A DNA stretch of 64,000 nt from VRUE01 sp963702175 (GTDB taxonomy: Bacteria; Actinomycetota; Thermoleophilia; Solirubrobacterales; 70-9), in NCBI GenBank assembly GCA_963702175.1, contig OY969721.1, positions 1 to 64,000 on the forward strand. The letters are read 5' to 3'. Position numbers and translations under genes: made by a program. How positions within the stretch are numbered: the stretch's first letter is position 1; every line of letters begins with the position of its first letter. This document shows positions 32,838 to 41,973 of the stretch, one piece after another. The notes below the pieces were generated by a model, which saw only the letters and a list, made by a program, of their open reading frames with translations, did no database searches and was not told the DNA's origin.

Positions 32838-33485
32838 GTGTTACGCGTGGGTTCGACTCTCGACGAGCTGACGATCGCCGACGCGCCGGAGGCCTGGACG
32901 ACGCTTGGGTTCGAGCTCGACGGTGACACCTGCATCGTCGGGGACACGCGGATCCGGATGGTTGGGCGCGAGGCAGGTCGCGGGCTCACCGGTTGGTCGT
33001 TGCGCGAGATTGAGATCGCCGAGTTGGACGGGCTGCCGACCACGCGGTCGGACCGACCGCCGCCGGACGAGCCGCCGGCGCACCCCAACGGCATCACCGA
33101 GCTCGATCACGTGGTCGCGATCACGCCGGACCTCGATCGCACCGTTACGGTGCTTCAACGGGTCGGTCTCGACTTGCGTCGCATCCGCGAGGAGCCGACG
33201 CCGGCCGGCGCTCCGCGCCAGGCGTTCTTCCGCCTCGGCGCGGTCATCCTCGAGGTCGTGCAGGAGCCGCAGGAGGCGATCGAGCGCGGCGGCGGCACCG
33301 ACCGCCCCGCCTTCTTCTGGGGCCTCGCCTTCGTCGCGCCAGACTTGGACTCCACCGTCGCCGGTCTTGACGATCGCGTCAGCGAGATCCGCGACGCCGT
33401 CCAGCCCGGCCGTCGCATCGCCACCCTGCGCCGCTCCGCCGGCCTCGCGGTGCCGGTCGCGCTGATGACGCCTAAGGACCGATGA
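32838..33485 (+). CDS. VOC (glyoxalase-fold) protein
   Basis: 215 residues. Two betaalphabeta units: the first weak, the second with LDHVVAITPDLDRTVTVLQR near 90 and FFRLGAVILEVVQE near 130, FFWGLAFVAPDLD near 158. The family includes glyoxalases, dioxygenases and isomerases; the ligand set is not clear enough to choose. GTG 32838 abuts the P450 stop; GTG 32847 is possible. Its stop overlaps the next gene. Confidence 0.75.
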   Translation: MLRVGSTLDELTIADAPEAWTTLGFELDGDTCIVGDTRIRMVGREAGRGLTGWSLREIEIAELDGLPTTRSDRPPPDEPPAHPNGITELDHVVAITPDLDRTVTVLQRVGLDLRRIREEPTPAGAPRQAFFRLGAVILEVVQEPQEAIERGGGTDRPAFFWGLAFVAPDLDSTVAGLDDRVSEIRDAVQPGRRIATLRRSAGLAVPVALMTPKDR

Positions 33486-33832
33486 GCCAGATCGACGAAC
33501 TACTCGGCAACGCTGGCGGCGTCGTCACCGAAGACACGATCCGCTCGCTCTCGATCTCGCAGCGGAAGCTGGGCACGGAGGAGATCGCTCTGATCCAGCA
33601 CACCGGCTGTGGCTTGCTCACCTTCACCGACGAGGAGTTCACAGCGGAGCTCGAGATCGAGACGGGCGAGCGGCCGCGATGGAGCGCCCACACGTTTCCG
33701 GATCTCGAGCAGTCCGTGCGCAACGGCGTCGAGTTGATCAGGTCGAGCCCGTTCGTCCCTCGCACCGGTACCGTCAGGGGCCTCGTCTACGAGGTCGAGA
33801 CAGGGAGACTGCGCGAGGTCCACACACCATGA
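33482..33832 (+). CDS. beta-carbonic anhydrase with internal deletion of the zinc motif
   Basis: 116 residues, against about 160-165 for the family. It reads MSQIDELLG then straight into NAGGVVTEDTIRSLSISQRK, LIQHTGCGLLTF and a normal C-terminus (SSPFVPRTGTVRGLVYEVET). About 46 residues carrying the CxDxR zinc and catalytic dyad are absent. The HTGC part of the metal site remains. The reading frame is preserved and starts and stops overlap both neighbours, but catalysis should be lost. Confidence 0.8.
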   Translation: MSQIDELLGNAGGVVTEDTIRSLSISQRKLGTEEIALIQHTGCGLLTFTDEEFTAELEIETGERPRWSAHTFPDLEQSVRNGVELIRSSPFVPRTGTVRGLVYEVETGRLREVHTP

Positions 33833-35364
33833 CCGTCCCCAACGACATCCAGCCGGACCACGGGGTCGCGGTGATCGGGGCCGGGTTCTCCGGCATCGGC
33901 ACGGCGATCAAGCTCGACCAGGCGGGGATCAGGGACTGGGTCGTGCTCGAGGCGGGGGATGGTGTCGGCGGAGCGTGGCACTGGAACACGTACCCCGGCA
34001 TCGGCGTCGACATCCCCTCGTTCAGCTACCAGTTCTCCTTCGAGCAGCGCAGCGACTGGTCACGCGTCTATGCGCCCGGCGAGGAGCTGAAGGCCTACGC
34101 CGAGCACTGCGTCGACGCCTATGGCCTGCGCTCCCGGATTCGCCTCAACACGAAAGTCTCCGGGGTGAGCTTTGACGACGAGCACCACTTCTGGTGCCTG
34201 GAGACAGCCGGCGGGCCGGTGGTCACGGCGCGATTCCTAGTCGGCGCGACGGGCGTCTTCACACAGCCGAAGCCACCTGAGATCCCCGGCTTGGAGACCT
34301 TTGCCGGCTCAGTCATGCACACCGCGCGTTGGGATCACGAGCAGGACCTGCGCGGCCGCAGGGTGGCGATCATCGGCACCGGCGCCTCCGCCGTGCAGGT
34401 GATTCCCTCGATCGCACCCGAAGTCGAGAAGCTGACCGTGCTGCAGCGCACGCCGATCTGGTGCCTGCCCAAGCCCGACGGGCGGATCGGGCCGCGTCTG
34501 CGCGGGCTGCTCCGCCGCGTCCCGGGCGCTCAGGCCGCGGCGCGCGCCCTGAGTCAGACTTACGTCGAGCTCAATTTTCCGCTGCCAGCGCATTTCCACG
34601 GTGTGGTGCCTGTCGCTACGGCGGCGGAACGCATCGGGCACAGGCACCTGCGCCGCCAAGTTCGCGATCCGGTGGTGCGGGAGAAGCTAACCCCGCGCTA
34701 CGGGCTCGGCTGCAAGCGCCCGAGCTTCTCGAACGAGTACCTGCGGACATTCAACCGCCCCAACGTCCTACTGGAGACAACACCGATCGAGACGTTCGTT
34801 CCCTCTGGCGTTCGCACCGCGGACGGCACGGAGCACGAGATCGACATGCTGATCCTCGCCACCGGTTTCCAGGTGTTCGACAAGGGCAACCTGCCGGCAT
34901 TCTCCGTTCAGGGAAGCGACGGAGTCGACCTCGCGGAGTGGTGGGAGGCGAACCGGTTCCAGGCCTACGAGGGAGTGAGCGTGCCCGGCTTCCCCAACCT
35001 ATTCCTGATCCTCGGGCCCTACGGTTACAACGGCGCCAGCTACTTCACCCTGATCGAGAACCAGGCGCGGCACATCGTGCGCTGCCTACAGCGCGCGCGC
35101 AGCACCGACTCGACCTCGGTCGAGGTCACCCGCGAGGCGAACCAGCGCTACTTCGAGACGATGCTGGCCCGCCGCGACCGCCAGGTCTTCTTCCGCAACA
35201 GCTGCTCAACGGCGAACAGCTACTACTTCGACTCACATGGCGACGCGCCGTTCCGCTCTGCGACCACGCTCGAGGTCGCCTGGCACAGCGCCCACTTCGA
35301 CCTCGGCGACTACCGGTTCACACGCCGCAGCGGCCAGCGCGCTTCGGCATCGATGGCCGCTTAG
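33829..35364 (+). CDS. Baeyer-Villiger-type flavin monooxygenase
   Basis: 511 residues. FAD site VAVIGAGFSGIG (residue 14 on), the Baeyer-Villiger fingerprint FAGSVMHTARW (FxGxxxHxxxW) near 160, and NADPH site VAIIGTGASAVQ near 180; ILATGFQVFDKGN near 345. Inserts oxygen into ketones using NADPH and O2; the true substrate is unknown. ATG overlaps the preceding stop. Co-transcription with a P450 and a VOC protein suggests catabolism of an organic compound. Confidence 0.9.
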   Translation: MTVPNDIQPDHGVAVIGAGFSGIGTAIKLDQAGIRDWVVLEAGDGVGGAWHWNTYPGIGVDIPSFSYQFSFEQRSDWSRVYAPGEELKAYAEHCVDAYGLRSRIRLNTKVSGVSFDDEHHFWCLETAGGPVVTARFLVGATGVFTQPKPPEIPGLETFAGSVMHTARWDHEQDLRGRRVAIIGTGASAVQVIPSIAPEVEKLTVLQRTPIWCLPKPDGRIGPRLRGLLRRVPGAQAAARALSQTYVELNFPLPAHFHGVVPVATAAERIGHRHLRRQVRDPVVREKLTPRYGLGCKRPSFSNEYLRTFNRPNVLLETTPIETFVPSGVRTADGTEHEIDMLILATGFQVFDKGNLPAFSVQGSDGVDLAEWWEANRFQAYEGVSVPGFPNLFLILGPYGYNGASYFTLIENQARHIVRCLQRARSTDSTSVEVTREANQRYFETMLARRDRQVFFRNSCSTANSYYFDSHGDAPFRSATTLEVAWHSAHFDLGDYRFTRRSGQRASASMAA

Positions 35365-35405
35365 ATCAAAAGGTCATACCGATCTGGCCTCGAATATTCG
35401 GAGCG

Positions 35406-36362
35406 ATGAGCGCTCCGATGCGTGCCCATTTCCGCTTTGGCCCGCCCGTGTTCGCTCTGGCGTGCCTGACTCTTCTCGTCGCGCTCTCAAGCTTCGCGAG
35501 CCCTGCCTTGGCAGCCCAGGAGCAGCAACTGACGACGCTCAGCGTCTGCATAAAGAAGGCAAGACCTCGCAAGGGCAGCATTCGCTTCGTGCAAGCGAAG
35601 AGACGCTGCGGGAAGGGTGAGCAAGCTGCTCAGGTGGTAACCGCGCCGAACTCTCCGGTCGTGCAGGGCACGGCCGGAGGAGAGAAGGGCGACCGAGGAG
35701 ACCCCGGCCTGGAAGGCCCCGCTGGTCCTGTCGGACCGATCGGTTCGACAGGACCTACTGGCCCACCGGGTCCCACCGGGCCTGAAGGTCCCACCGGTCC
35801 GCAGGGCATCACGGGCGAGGCTGGCGCGCCGGGTACCCAGGGTCCGCAAGGCATCCAGGGAGAGCAAGGTCCGACTGGTGTTCAGGGCCTGTCAGGTGAG
35901 ACAGGAGCGACGGGTGCCCAGGGTCCGCCGGGAGCAGTGGGCTCGACTGGCACCCAGGGTCTACAGGGCGAACCCGGTCCCCCAGGCGAACCCGGCTCTC
36001 CGGGTGAACAGGGGCCGACCGGCGAACAAGGGCCGACCGGTGAGCAGGGTCCGCCAGGTCCTGCGGGGAGTGGCCTCTGGGCGGTCGTAGGAGCTACCGG
36101 TGTGCTCGCACGCGGGAGTGGAGTTACCACCGTCAGCGGTCCAAGCTCGAACGTCTTCACTGTTGAGTTCGACCAGAACGTGATCGGGTGTGCCTATCTC
36201 ACTGTGCCCGGCGAAACCGGGACCGCGACGCCTGGCAGCGAGCCACTTGGCTTCGCGGTGCCCACTGGGCACGCGAGCAACGCCAAAGCCGTCAGGGTGA
36301 AGACCTACGACAAGGGCGGCTCGGTCGCCAACAGGGCGTTCCACCTGAGCGTGGCCTGCTGA
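35406..36362 (+). CDS. exported collagen-like protein
   Basis: 318 residues. Signal peptide (FALACLTLLVALSSFASPALAA), a short Cys-containing neck, then about 43 uninterrupted Gly-x-y triplets (residues 92-221; GEKGDRGDPG...GPPGPAG) and a C-terminal globular head of about 95 residues (LWAVVGATGVLARGSGVTTV). Predicted secreted triple-helical trimer. Many triplets are GPT/GEQ, as in other bacterial collagens. Confidence 0.88.
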   Translation: MSAPMRAHFRFGPPVFALACLTLLVALSSFASPALAAQEQQLTTLSVCIKKARPRKGSIRFVQAKRRCGKGEQAAQVVTAPNSPVVQGTAGGEKGDRGDPGLEGPAGPVGPIGSTGPTGPPGPTGPEGPTGPQGITGEAGAPGTQGPQGIQGEQGPTGVQGLSGETGATGAQGPPGAVGSTGTQGLQGEPGPPGEPGSPGEQGPTGEQGPTGEQGPPGPAGSGLWAVVGATGVLARGSGVTTVSGPSSNVFTVEFDQNVIGCAYLTVPGETGTATPGSEPLGFAVPTGHASNAKAVRVKTYDKGGSVANRAFHLSVAC

Positions 36363-36421
36363 GCGCAGCTGCCTGAGTCCTGGTGGTACCGTCATCGCGG
36401 GTTGGACGGCTCACAGGACAG

Positions 36422-37435
36422 ATGAAGACGGTTCTCGTCACCGGCGGCTCCGGGTACCTCGGGGGCTGGTGTGTGGTTGAGCTGCTGCGGCGCGGCTACC
36501 GGGTGCGCACGACCGTGAGGGATCTCTCGCGCGAGGCGGAGGTACGAGCCAGGATCGAGCCCGAGGTCGACGCCGGCGACAAGCTCTCGGTGCTGGCTGC
36601 GGATTTGTCTAGCGACGACGGCTGGGAGCAGGCCGTCGACGGCTGCGACTACGTGATGCACGTCGCCTCGCCGTTCCCGCCGGTGCAGCCGAGGGACCCT
36701 GACGAGCTGATCGTGCCGGCGCGGGAAGGGACGCTGCGGGTGCTGCGGGCGGCTTTCGATGCCGGGGTGGGGCGGGTCGTCGTCACCTCCTCGATTGCGG
36801 CGGTCGGTGGCAGCACCAGTCGCTCCTCCGTGCCGCTGACCGAGGAGAGCTGGACCGACGCCGACAACCCCAAACTGACCCCGTACACGCGCTCGAAGAC
36901 AATCGCCGAGCACGCGGCCTGGGACTTCGCCCGGGAGCAAGGTGCGCTCGAGAAGCTGGCCGTCGTCAATCCGGGCGCGATCATTGGTCCGGTGTTGAGC
37001 GACGACCGCTCTTTCTCCCTCGAACTGATCGAGCGGCTGCTGAAGGGGATGCCCGGGACGCCGCGGCTCGGGTACAGCATCGTCGACGTCCGCGACGTCG
37101 CCGACCTGCAGATCAGGGCGATGACTGCACCCGAGGCCGGCGGCGAGCGCTTCATCGCGGTGAACGAGTTCTGGTGGATGTCGGAGGTCGCCGCGGTGCT
37201 GCGCGACCGCCTCGGGCGGGACGCCCCGAAGGTGCCGAAGCGAAGCGTCCCCGATCTGCTCGTGCGCGGGATGGCGATCTTCGACCCGAGCATCCGCTCG
37301 ATCATCGGCCAGCTTGGTAGAAGGGTCGAGATGTCGAGCGAGAAGGCCAAGACCCAGCTCGACTGGTCCCCTCGTCCGGTCGAGGAGACGGTCGTCGATT
37401 GCGCCCAGAGCCTGATCAGTGAGAAGGTGGTCTAG
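36422..37435 (+). CDS. extended SDR, NAD-dependent epimerase/dihydroflavonol-reductase-like
   Basis: 337 residues. Rossmann TVLVTGGSGYLGGWCVVELL at the N-terminus, HVASPFPPVQPRDP near 82, VVTSSIAAVGG, and active-site YTRSKTIAE (YxxxK) near 160. Resembles DFR-like reductases of aldehydes and ketones. Starts ATG 36422 after a CAGGACAG-like site. First gene of a plus-strand unit; the stop is 3 bases before formate dehydrogenase. Confidence 0.85.
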   Translation: MKTVLVTGGSGYLGGWCVVELLRRGYRVRTTVRDLSREAEVRARIEPEVDAGDKLSVLAADLSSDDGWEQAVDGCDYVMHVASPFPPVQPRDPDELIVPAREGTLRVLRAAFDAGVGRVVVTSSIAAVGGSTSRSSVPLTEESWTDADNPKLTPYTRSKTIAEHAAWDFAREQGALEKLAVVNPGAIIGPVLSDDRSFSLELIERLLKGMPGTPRLGYSIVDVRDVADLQIRAMTAPEAGGERFIAVNEFWWMSEVAAVLRDRLGRDAPKVPKRSVPDLLVRGMAIFDPSIRSIIGQLGRRVEMSSEKAKTQLDWSPRPVEETVVDCAQSLISEKVV

Positions 37436-37438
37436 GCC

Positions 37439-38641
37439 ATGGCCACGGTCCTCTGTGTCCTCTATGACGACCCGGTTGACGGGTACCCGCCGTCCTACGC
37501 GCGCGACGAGGTGCCGACGATCGAGCGCTACCCCGACGGGCAGAGCGCGCCCACGCCAGAGACCCTCGGCTTCGAGCCCGGCGAGCTGGTCGGCAGCGTC
37601 TCCGGAGAGCTGGGGCTGCGCGAGTTCCTCGAGGAGCGCGGGCACCGGCTGATCGTCACCTCCGACAAGGACGGCCCGGACTCGGTCTTCGAGCGCGAGC
37701 TGCCCGAGGCCGAGGTGGTCATCTCACAGCCATTCTGGCCTGCCTACTTGACTGCCGAGCGGATCGCCAAGGCGCCGAAGCTGAAACTCGCGCTGACCGC
37801 CGGGATCGGCTCTGACCACGTCGACCTGCAAGCCGCGATCGAGCACGGCCTGACGGTCGCCGAGGTGACCTACTCCAACAGCATCAGCGTCGCCGAGCAC
37901 GTGGTGATGATGATCCTGGCGCTGGTCCGCAACTACATCCCCTCCTACCAGGTGGTGGTCGACGGCGGCTGGAACATCGCCGACTGTGTGTCGCGCTCCT
38001 ACGACCTGGAGGGGATGCAGGTCGGCACCGTGGCCGCCGGCCGGATCGGCTCTGCCGTCCTGCGGCGGTTGAAGCCATTCGAGGTTGGCCTGCACTACAC
38101 CGACCGGCACCGCCTGTCGGAGGAGGTCGAGCAGGAGCTGGGCGTCACCTTCCACCCCAACGCCGAGTCGATGGTGGAGGTGTGCGATGTGGTGACTATC
38201 AACGCGCCGCTGCACCCCGAGACCGAGAACATGTTCGACGCGGAGATGCTGGCCAGGATGAAGCGGGGCTCGTATCTGATCAACACCGCGCGCGGCAAGA
38301 TCTGCGACCGCGACGCGGTCGCGCGGGCATGCGAGAGCGGCCAGCTGGCGGGTTACGCGGGTGACGTGTGGTTCCCGCAGCCCGCGCCCAAAGATCACCC
38401 GTGGCGATCGATGCCTCACCACGGCATGACTCCGCATACCTCTGGCACCAGCCTCTCCGCCCAGGCTCGCTACGCGGCCGGTGCGCGCGAGATCCTCGAG
38501 TGCTGGCTCGACGGGCGTCCGATCCGCGAGGAGTACCTGATCGTCGACGGCGGCACCCTCGCCGGCGCCGGCGCTCACTCCTACAGCGAGGGTGACGCGA
38601 CGGGCGGCTCCGAGGAGGCCGCCCGCTTCAAGAGCGGTTGA
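37439..38641 (+). CDS. fdh: NAD-dependent formate dehydrogenase
   Basis: 400 residues, D-2-hydroxyacid-dehydrogenase fold, metal-free. Diagnostic segments: PTPETLGFEPGELVGSVSGE, NSISVAEHVVMMILALVRNY, the FDH-type cofactor loop VGTVAAGRIGSAVL and catalytic Gln/His region FPQPAPKDHPW ... MTPHTSGTSLSAQARY. Oxidises formate to CO2 with NAD. Followed after 7 bases by a class-III-type alcohol dehydrogenase, so the pair can oxidise formaldehyde completely. Confidence 0.93.
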   Translation: MATVLCVLYDDPVDGYPPSYARDEVPTIERYPDGQSAPTPETLGFEPGELVGSVSGELGLREFLEERGHRLIVTSDKDGPDSVFERELPEAEVVISQPFWPAYLTAERIAKAPKLKLALTAGIGSDHVDLQAAIEHGLTVAEVTYSNSISVAEHVVMMILALVRNYIPSYQVVVDGGWNIADCVSRSYDLEGMQVGTVAAGRIGSAVLRRLKPFEVGLHYTDRHRLSEEVEQELGVTFHPNAESMVEVCDVVTINAPLHPETENMFDAEMLARMKRGSYLINTARGKICDRDAVARACESGQLAGYAGDVWFPQPAPKDHPWRSMPHHGMTPHTSGTSLSAQARYAAGAREILECWLDGRPIREEYLIVDGGTLAGAGAHSYSEGDATGGSEEAARFKSG

Positions 38642-38648
38642 TGGTCCG

Positions 38649-39755
38649 ATGAGGATGCGCGCGGCGGTGCTCGAGGAGTTCGGGGAGCCGCTCGCGGTCC
38701 AGGAGGTCGAGCTCGCCGAGCCGCAGGGCGGAGAGGTGTTGGTTCGGCTCGTCGCCTGCGGTGTCTGCCACACCGATCTCTACACCGCCTCCGGCGCCGA
38801 CCCCTCGGGCTATGCGCCGACGGTGCTCGGCCACGAGGGCGCCGGTGTGGTCGAGCGGGTAGGACCGGACGTCACCTCCCTCGCGCCGGGCGACCACGTC
38901 GTCACCCTCTTCTCGCCTCAGTGCGGCGAGTGCGTCCACTGCCTCGACCCGCGGACCAACCTCTGTCTGGCGATCCGCGAGCAGCAGAACAAGGGCTTCC
39001 TCCCTGACGGCACCACCCGCATCTCGCGCGAGGGGGACGGGATCCGTCACTTCATGGGCTGCTCGACCTTCGCCGAGTACACGGTGATGCCGGAGATCGC
39101 GCTGGCGAAGATCAGCCCCGAGGCGCCGTTTGAGCACGCCTGTCTCTTCGCCTGCGGTCTCTCGACTGGCCTCGGCGCTGCGATCAACACGGCGTTGGTG
39201 CAGCCCGGCAGCACCTGCGTCGTCTTCGGCGCCGGGATGGTCGGCCTGGGGGCGGTCGCCGGCTGCCGGCTGCAAGGCGCCGAGCGCATCGTCTGCGTAG
39301 ACCTCTCCCCGGAGCGGCTTGAGCTGGCCCGCGGCCAGGGCGCGACGGACGTGCTCGAAGGCGGCGAGGGCGCGGTCGAGCATGTCCTCGAGATGACCGG
39401 GGGCTTCGGCGCCGATTACACCTTCGAGGCGACCGGCAACGTCGCCGTGATGCGCCAGGCGGTCGAAGCCGCGCGCATGGGGTGGGGCCTGTGCACGATC
39501 GCCGGGGTGGCCGGCAAGGGGGAGACGCTCGACGTGGTTCCTCGTCTCCTGATCACTGGCCGCCGCGTCGCCGGCTCCTCCTTCGGCGGCGTCAAGGGGC
39601 GCGATCAGGTACCGCAACTGATCGATCGCTGCCTGGCCGGCGAGATCGACGTCGAGCCCTTCATCTCGCATCGCCTCACCCTCGACGAGGTCAACCGGGG
39701 CTTCGAGCTGATGGAGGCCCAGGATGGGATTCGCAGCGTCATCGAGTTCAGTTAG
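38649..39755 (+). CDS. class-III-type zinc alcohol dehydrogenase, probable thiol-dependent formaldehyde dehydrogenase
   Basis: 368 residues. Catalytic zinc CGVCHTDLYTASGADP and GHEGAGVVERVG; structural zinc CGECVHCLDPRTNLC; cofactor site CVVFGAGMVGLGAVAGC near 195; C-terminal FGGVKGRDQVPQLID, typical of S-(hydroxymethyl)glutathione or mycothiol dehydrogenases. Actinobacteria use mycothiol, so that adduct is the likelier substrate (inference). Position next to formate dehydrogenase supports formaldehyde oxidation. Confidence 0.88.
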   Translation: MRMRAAVLEEFGEPLAVQEVELAEPQGGEVLVRLVACGVCHTDLYTASGADPSGYAPTVLGHEGAGVVERVGPDVTSLAPGDHVVTLFSPQCGECVHCLDPRTNLCLAIREQQNKGFLPDGTTRISREGDGIRHFMGCSTFAEYTVMPEIALAKISPEAPFEHACLFACGLSTGLGAAINTALVQPGSTCVVFGAGMVGLGAVAGCRLQGAERIVCVDLSPERLELARGQGATDVLEGGEGAVEHVLEMTGGFGADYTFEATGNVAVMRQAVEAARMGWGLCTIAGVAGKGETLDVVPRLLITGRRVAGSSFGGVKGRDQVPQLIDRCLAGEIDVEPFISHRLTLDEVNRGFELMEAQDGIRSVIEFS

Positions 39756-40191
39756 AGGGAAGGCACTCGCTTTGGCAGGCGTGGTGGTGCTCACCGCCAT
39801 CGCTGGCTGCGGGAGTGAGAACGACACGTCGGACTCTGGGACGCCGCCCCTAATCGAGCAATCATCTCCCCAGGAGCAGAAAGGGCCAGACGCTGACACC
39901 GTCACCCCCGCGCGTTGTCCACCCGACCTGCCCAGCTGCCGCACCGCCGAAGGGCGGATCGCATATGTGGAGCGGGTCGACCCCGACGGCGACGGCGACG
40001 CGCACTTCGTCATCGTCGACTCGCAGGGAATCACCCTTCCCGGCCTGACCGCGATCGACGTCCGCAAAAGCCTGCGTCCCGATCCGCTTCCCGGCCCGGG
40101 AGACCTGATCAGCGCCGCCGGCCCGGTCCAGACCGGCTCCTATGGGCAGAGTCAGATCCACGCGCTCGAGCTGCACGTGGCCGAGCGCTGA
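39724..40191 (+). CDS. small lipoprotein
   Basis: 155 residues. Signal with lipobox (LALAGVVVLTAIAGC, Cys29). Mature part: EGRIAYVERVDPDGDGDAHF, then an OB-like beta-rich body with GPGDLISAAGPVQ and HALELHVAE. Overlaps the dehydrogenase end by 32 bases. A decayed relative of this gene lies at 44918-44988. Function unknown. Confidence 0.7.
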   Translation: MGFAASSSSVRGKALALAGVVVLTAIAGCGSENDTSDSGTPPLIEQSSPQEQKGPDADTVTPARCPPDLPSCRTAEGRIAYVERVDPDGDGDAHFVIVDSQGITLPGLTAIDVRKSLRPDPLPGPGDLISAAGPVQTGSYGQSQIHALELHVAER

Positions 40192-40193
40192 GA

Positions 40194-41510
40194 CTATGAG
40201 TCCGCCGCGTTTCGAGCCGCGGCCAGCTCGCGACTGACCACGTCGGTCTGGTTCGGGATCTCCAGCCGACGTTCGAGCACGGGGATCGCCTCTTCCGGGC
40301 GCCCGCTGAGGCGCAGCGCGTTGCCGAGGTTGAACAGGGCGTAGGCGTAGTTCAGATCGTCGGTGTCCGCTGGGAAGGCGCGAACCGCTTCTTCCAGGAC
40401 CGGGACTGCTTCTTCATGCCGTCCCGCCTGGATCAGCTCGAAGCCTTCCTGGTTGAGGGAGCTGCCCAGGGCGGGATCGTTCCCTTCCGGCGCCGGTGCC
40501 GGCGGGGTCGCCGCAGTCTCCTCGCGGTTCGTTGTCTCGCCACCACCGTCACCGCTGTTAGCGGCCGCGCTCCGGTCAACTTTTCCGCCGCCGTCCCCCG
40601 ATGGCCCATCGGCGATGAGCAGGATCGCGGCGACGAGCCCAGCGGCGATCCCGGTGAGGGCGGCGACTCTTGCCCAAGCCGAGCGCGAGGCTCGAGGCGG
40701 GGGACGCTGGCGGGTGCGGAGCATCGGCTCGAGCGGCTCGGTCGGTTGCGGTGGGGCGACGAACGGCTCGGTCGGCCGCTCCGGCGCGGAGGTCTTTCGG
40801 CCGAGTTGAGCCACCGCCGCTGCGGCCGAGGGTGGCCGGTCACCGGGATCCACCGCTGAGAGGCGATCCGCCAGGAGGGCGAGACGCCCCCGGGCGTCGT
40901 CGCCGACGCAGTCACGCAGCAAGACTCCACTCGAGTAGAGGTCGGACCGCTCCGTAGCGGGCTCGCCGTGCATCACCTCTGGGGCGATGTAGCGGGCGGT
41001 GCCGAGCAGGTGCCCGGTGAGGGTCAACGATGTCGCGTCCCTGGGCAGCGCGATCCCGAAGTCGATCAGCTTGGCGTCGCCTTCCGGGTCGATCAGGACG
41101 TTCTGGGGCTTGACGTCCCGGTGCACGATCCCCGCTGCGTGGATGTGGGCGAGGGCGCCGAAGAGCTCGCGCGCGAGCCGCTCGCAGTCGATCGCGGCGC
41201 CCCGCGACATTCGCTCAGTGAGGGTCTCCCCGCGGACGTACTCCATAACGAGGTAGGGCCGTTCCTCTCCTTCCGCGTAGTCGTAGACGCCGATCAGGTT
41301 CGGGTGAGACAGGCTGGCGGCGAGTCGCGCCTCGCGGCGGAACCGCGCCAGGAACTCGGGGTCGGAGGCGATCGTGTCCGAGAGGACCTTGACCGCGACC
41401 GGCCGCTCGAGAACCTCGTCGCTCGCCAGCCAGACCGACGCCATGCCGCCGCGCCCGAGGAGCCGTTCGAGCCGATAGCGGTCCTTCAACCGGGCCCCTC
41501 TGGCGATCAT
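40194..41510 (-). CDS. Ser/Thr protein kinase with TPR-like extracytoplasmic tail
   Basis: 438 residues. N-terminal Hanks kinase: GRGGMASVWLA, AVKVL (Lys), HRDVKPQNVLID and DFG in KLIDFGIALP, GTARYIAPEV. After a Pro-rich linker comes one TM (VAALTGIAAGLVAAILLIA, about 285-303) and a tail with TPR-type repeats (ELIQAGRHEEAVPVLEEAVR; ALFNLGNALRLSGRPEEAIP). No PASTA domains. Ends facing the lipoprotein gene 2 bases away. Confidence 0.9.
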   Translation of the reverse strand: MIARGARLKDRYRLERLLGRGGMASVWLASDEVLERPVAVKVLSDTIASDPEFLARFRREARLAASLSHPNLIGVYDYAEGEERPYLVMEYVRGETLTERMSRGAAIDCERLARELFGALAHIHAAGIVHRDVKPQNVLIDPEGDAKLIDFGIALPRDATSLTLTGHLLGTARYIAPEVMHGEPATERSDLYSSGVLLRDCVGDDARGRLALLADRLSAVDPGDRPPSAAAAVAQLGRKTSAPERPTEPFVAPPQPTEPLEPMLRTRQRPPPRASRSAWARVAALTGIAAGLVAAILLIADGPSGDGGGKVDRSAAANSGDGGGETTNREETAATPPAPAPEGNDPALGSSLNQEGFELIQAGRHEEAVPVLEEAVRAFPADTDDLNYAYALFNLGNALRLSGRPEEAIPVLERRLEIPNQTDVVSRELAAARNAADS

Positions 41511-41526
41511 GATCGCGATCTGGGCC

Positions 41527-41973
41527 TTAGCCGGAAGCTTCGCCGAGCGCCGCGGAGATCTCGTCGATCGCCGCTCGCTCAGCGTCGCTTACCGGCTGGT
41601 CGCCCTCCTCCTTGGCGCTCGCGACCCGCTCCGCGAGGCTGAGCGTGAAGCGCCTGTAGTCCTCGACCTCCTCGGGAGACGCCTTGGCTTCGAGCAGCGA
41701 GACTGCTTGCCGGATGATGCCCAGATGGTGGTCTTTCATCTCCTCGACTGAGCCGTGGCGCGCCCGGTCGACCTTCGGCTTGGATTGGGCGATCTCGTCG
41801 ATGAGGCCGGAGGCCCCGGCGGCGGCTCGCGCCTCGGTGAAGGCCTTCGCCAGCGCAAAGGACTCGCGGAAGGAGCCGCCCCGTTGCGCTGTCGAAACGA
41901 TCAAGCCGGCACTCGTCGCCCCCTCGAGCACCGTCTCCCACTCCTGCTCTGTGAAGTCGGCTTTTCCAGTCAT
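41527..41973 (-). CDS. conserved hypothetical soluble protein
   Basis: 148 residues, all helical and acidic: MTGKADFTEQEWETVLEGAT, TAQRGGSFRESFALAKAFTE, ASPEEVEDYRRFTLSLAERV. It resembles a conserved actinobacterial family of unknown function. Start overlaps the stop of the DUF4383 gene upstream by one base, so both are co-transcribed, with the kinase 16 bases downstream. Confidence 0.7.
   Translation of the reverse strand: MTGKADFTEQEWETVLEGATSAGLIVSTAQRGGSFRESFALAKAFTEARAAAGASGLIDEIAQSKPKVDRARHGSVEEMKDHHLGIIRQAVSLLEAKASPEEVEDYRRFTLSLAERVASAKEEGDQPVSDAERAAIDEISAALGEASG

Noticed and set aside
31522..35364. Antibiotic biosynthesis cluster from P450, VOC and monooxygenase
   Set aside because: No PKS, NRPS, terpene synthase or other core enzyme is present; catabolism is the simpler reading.
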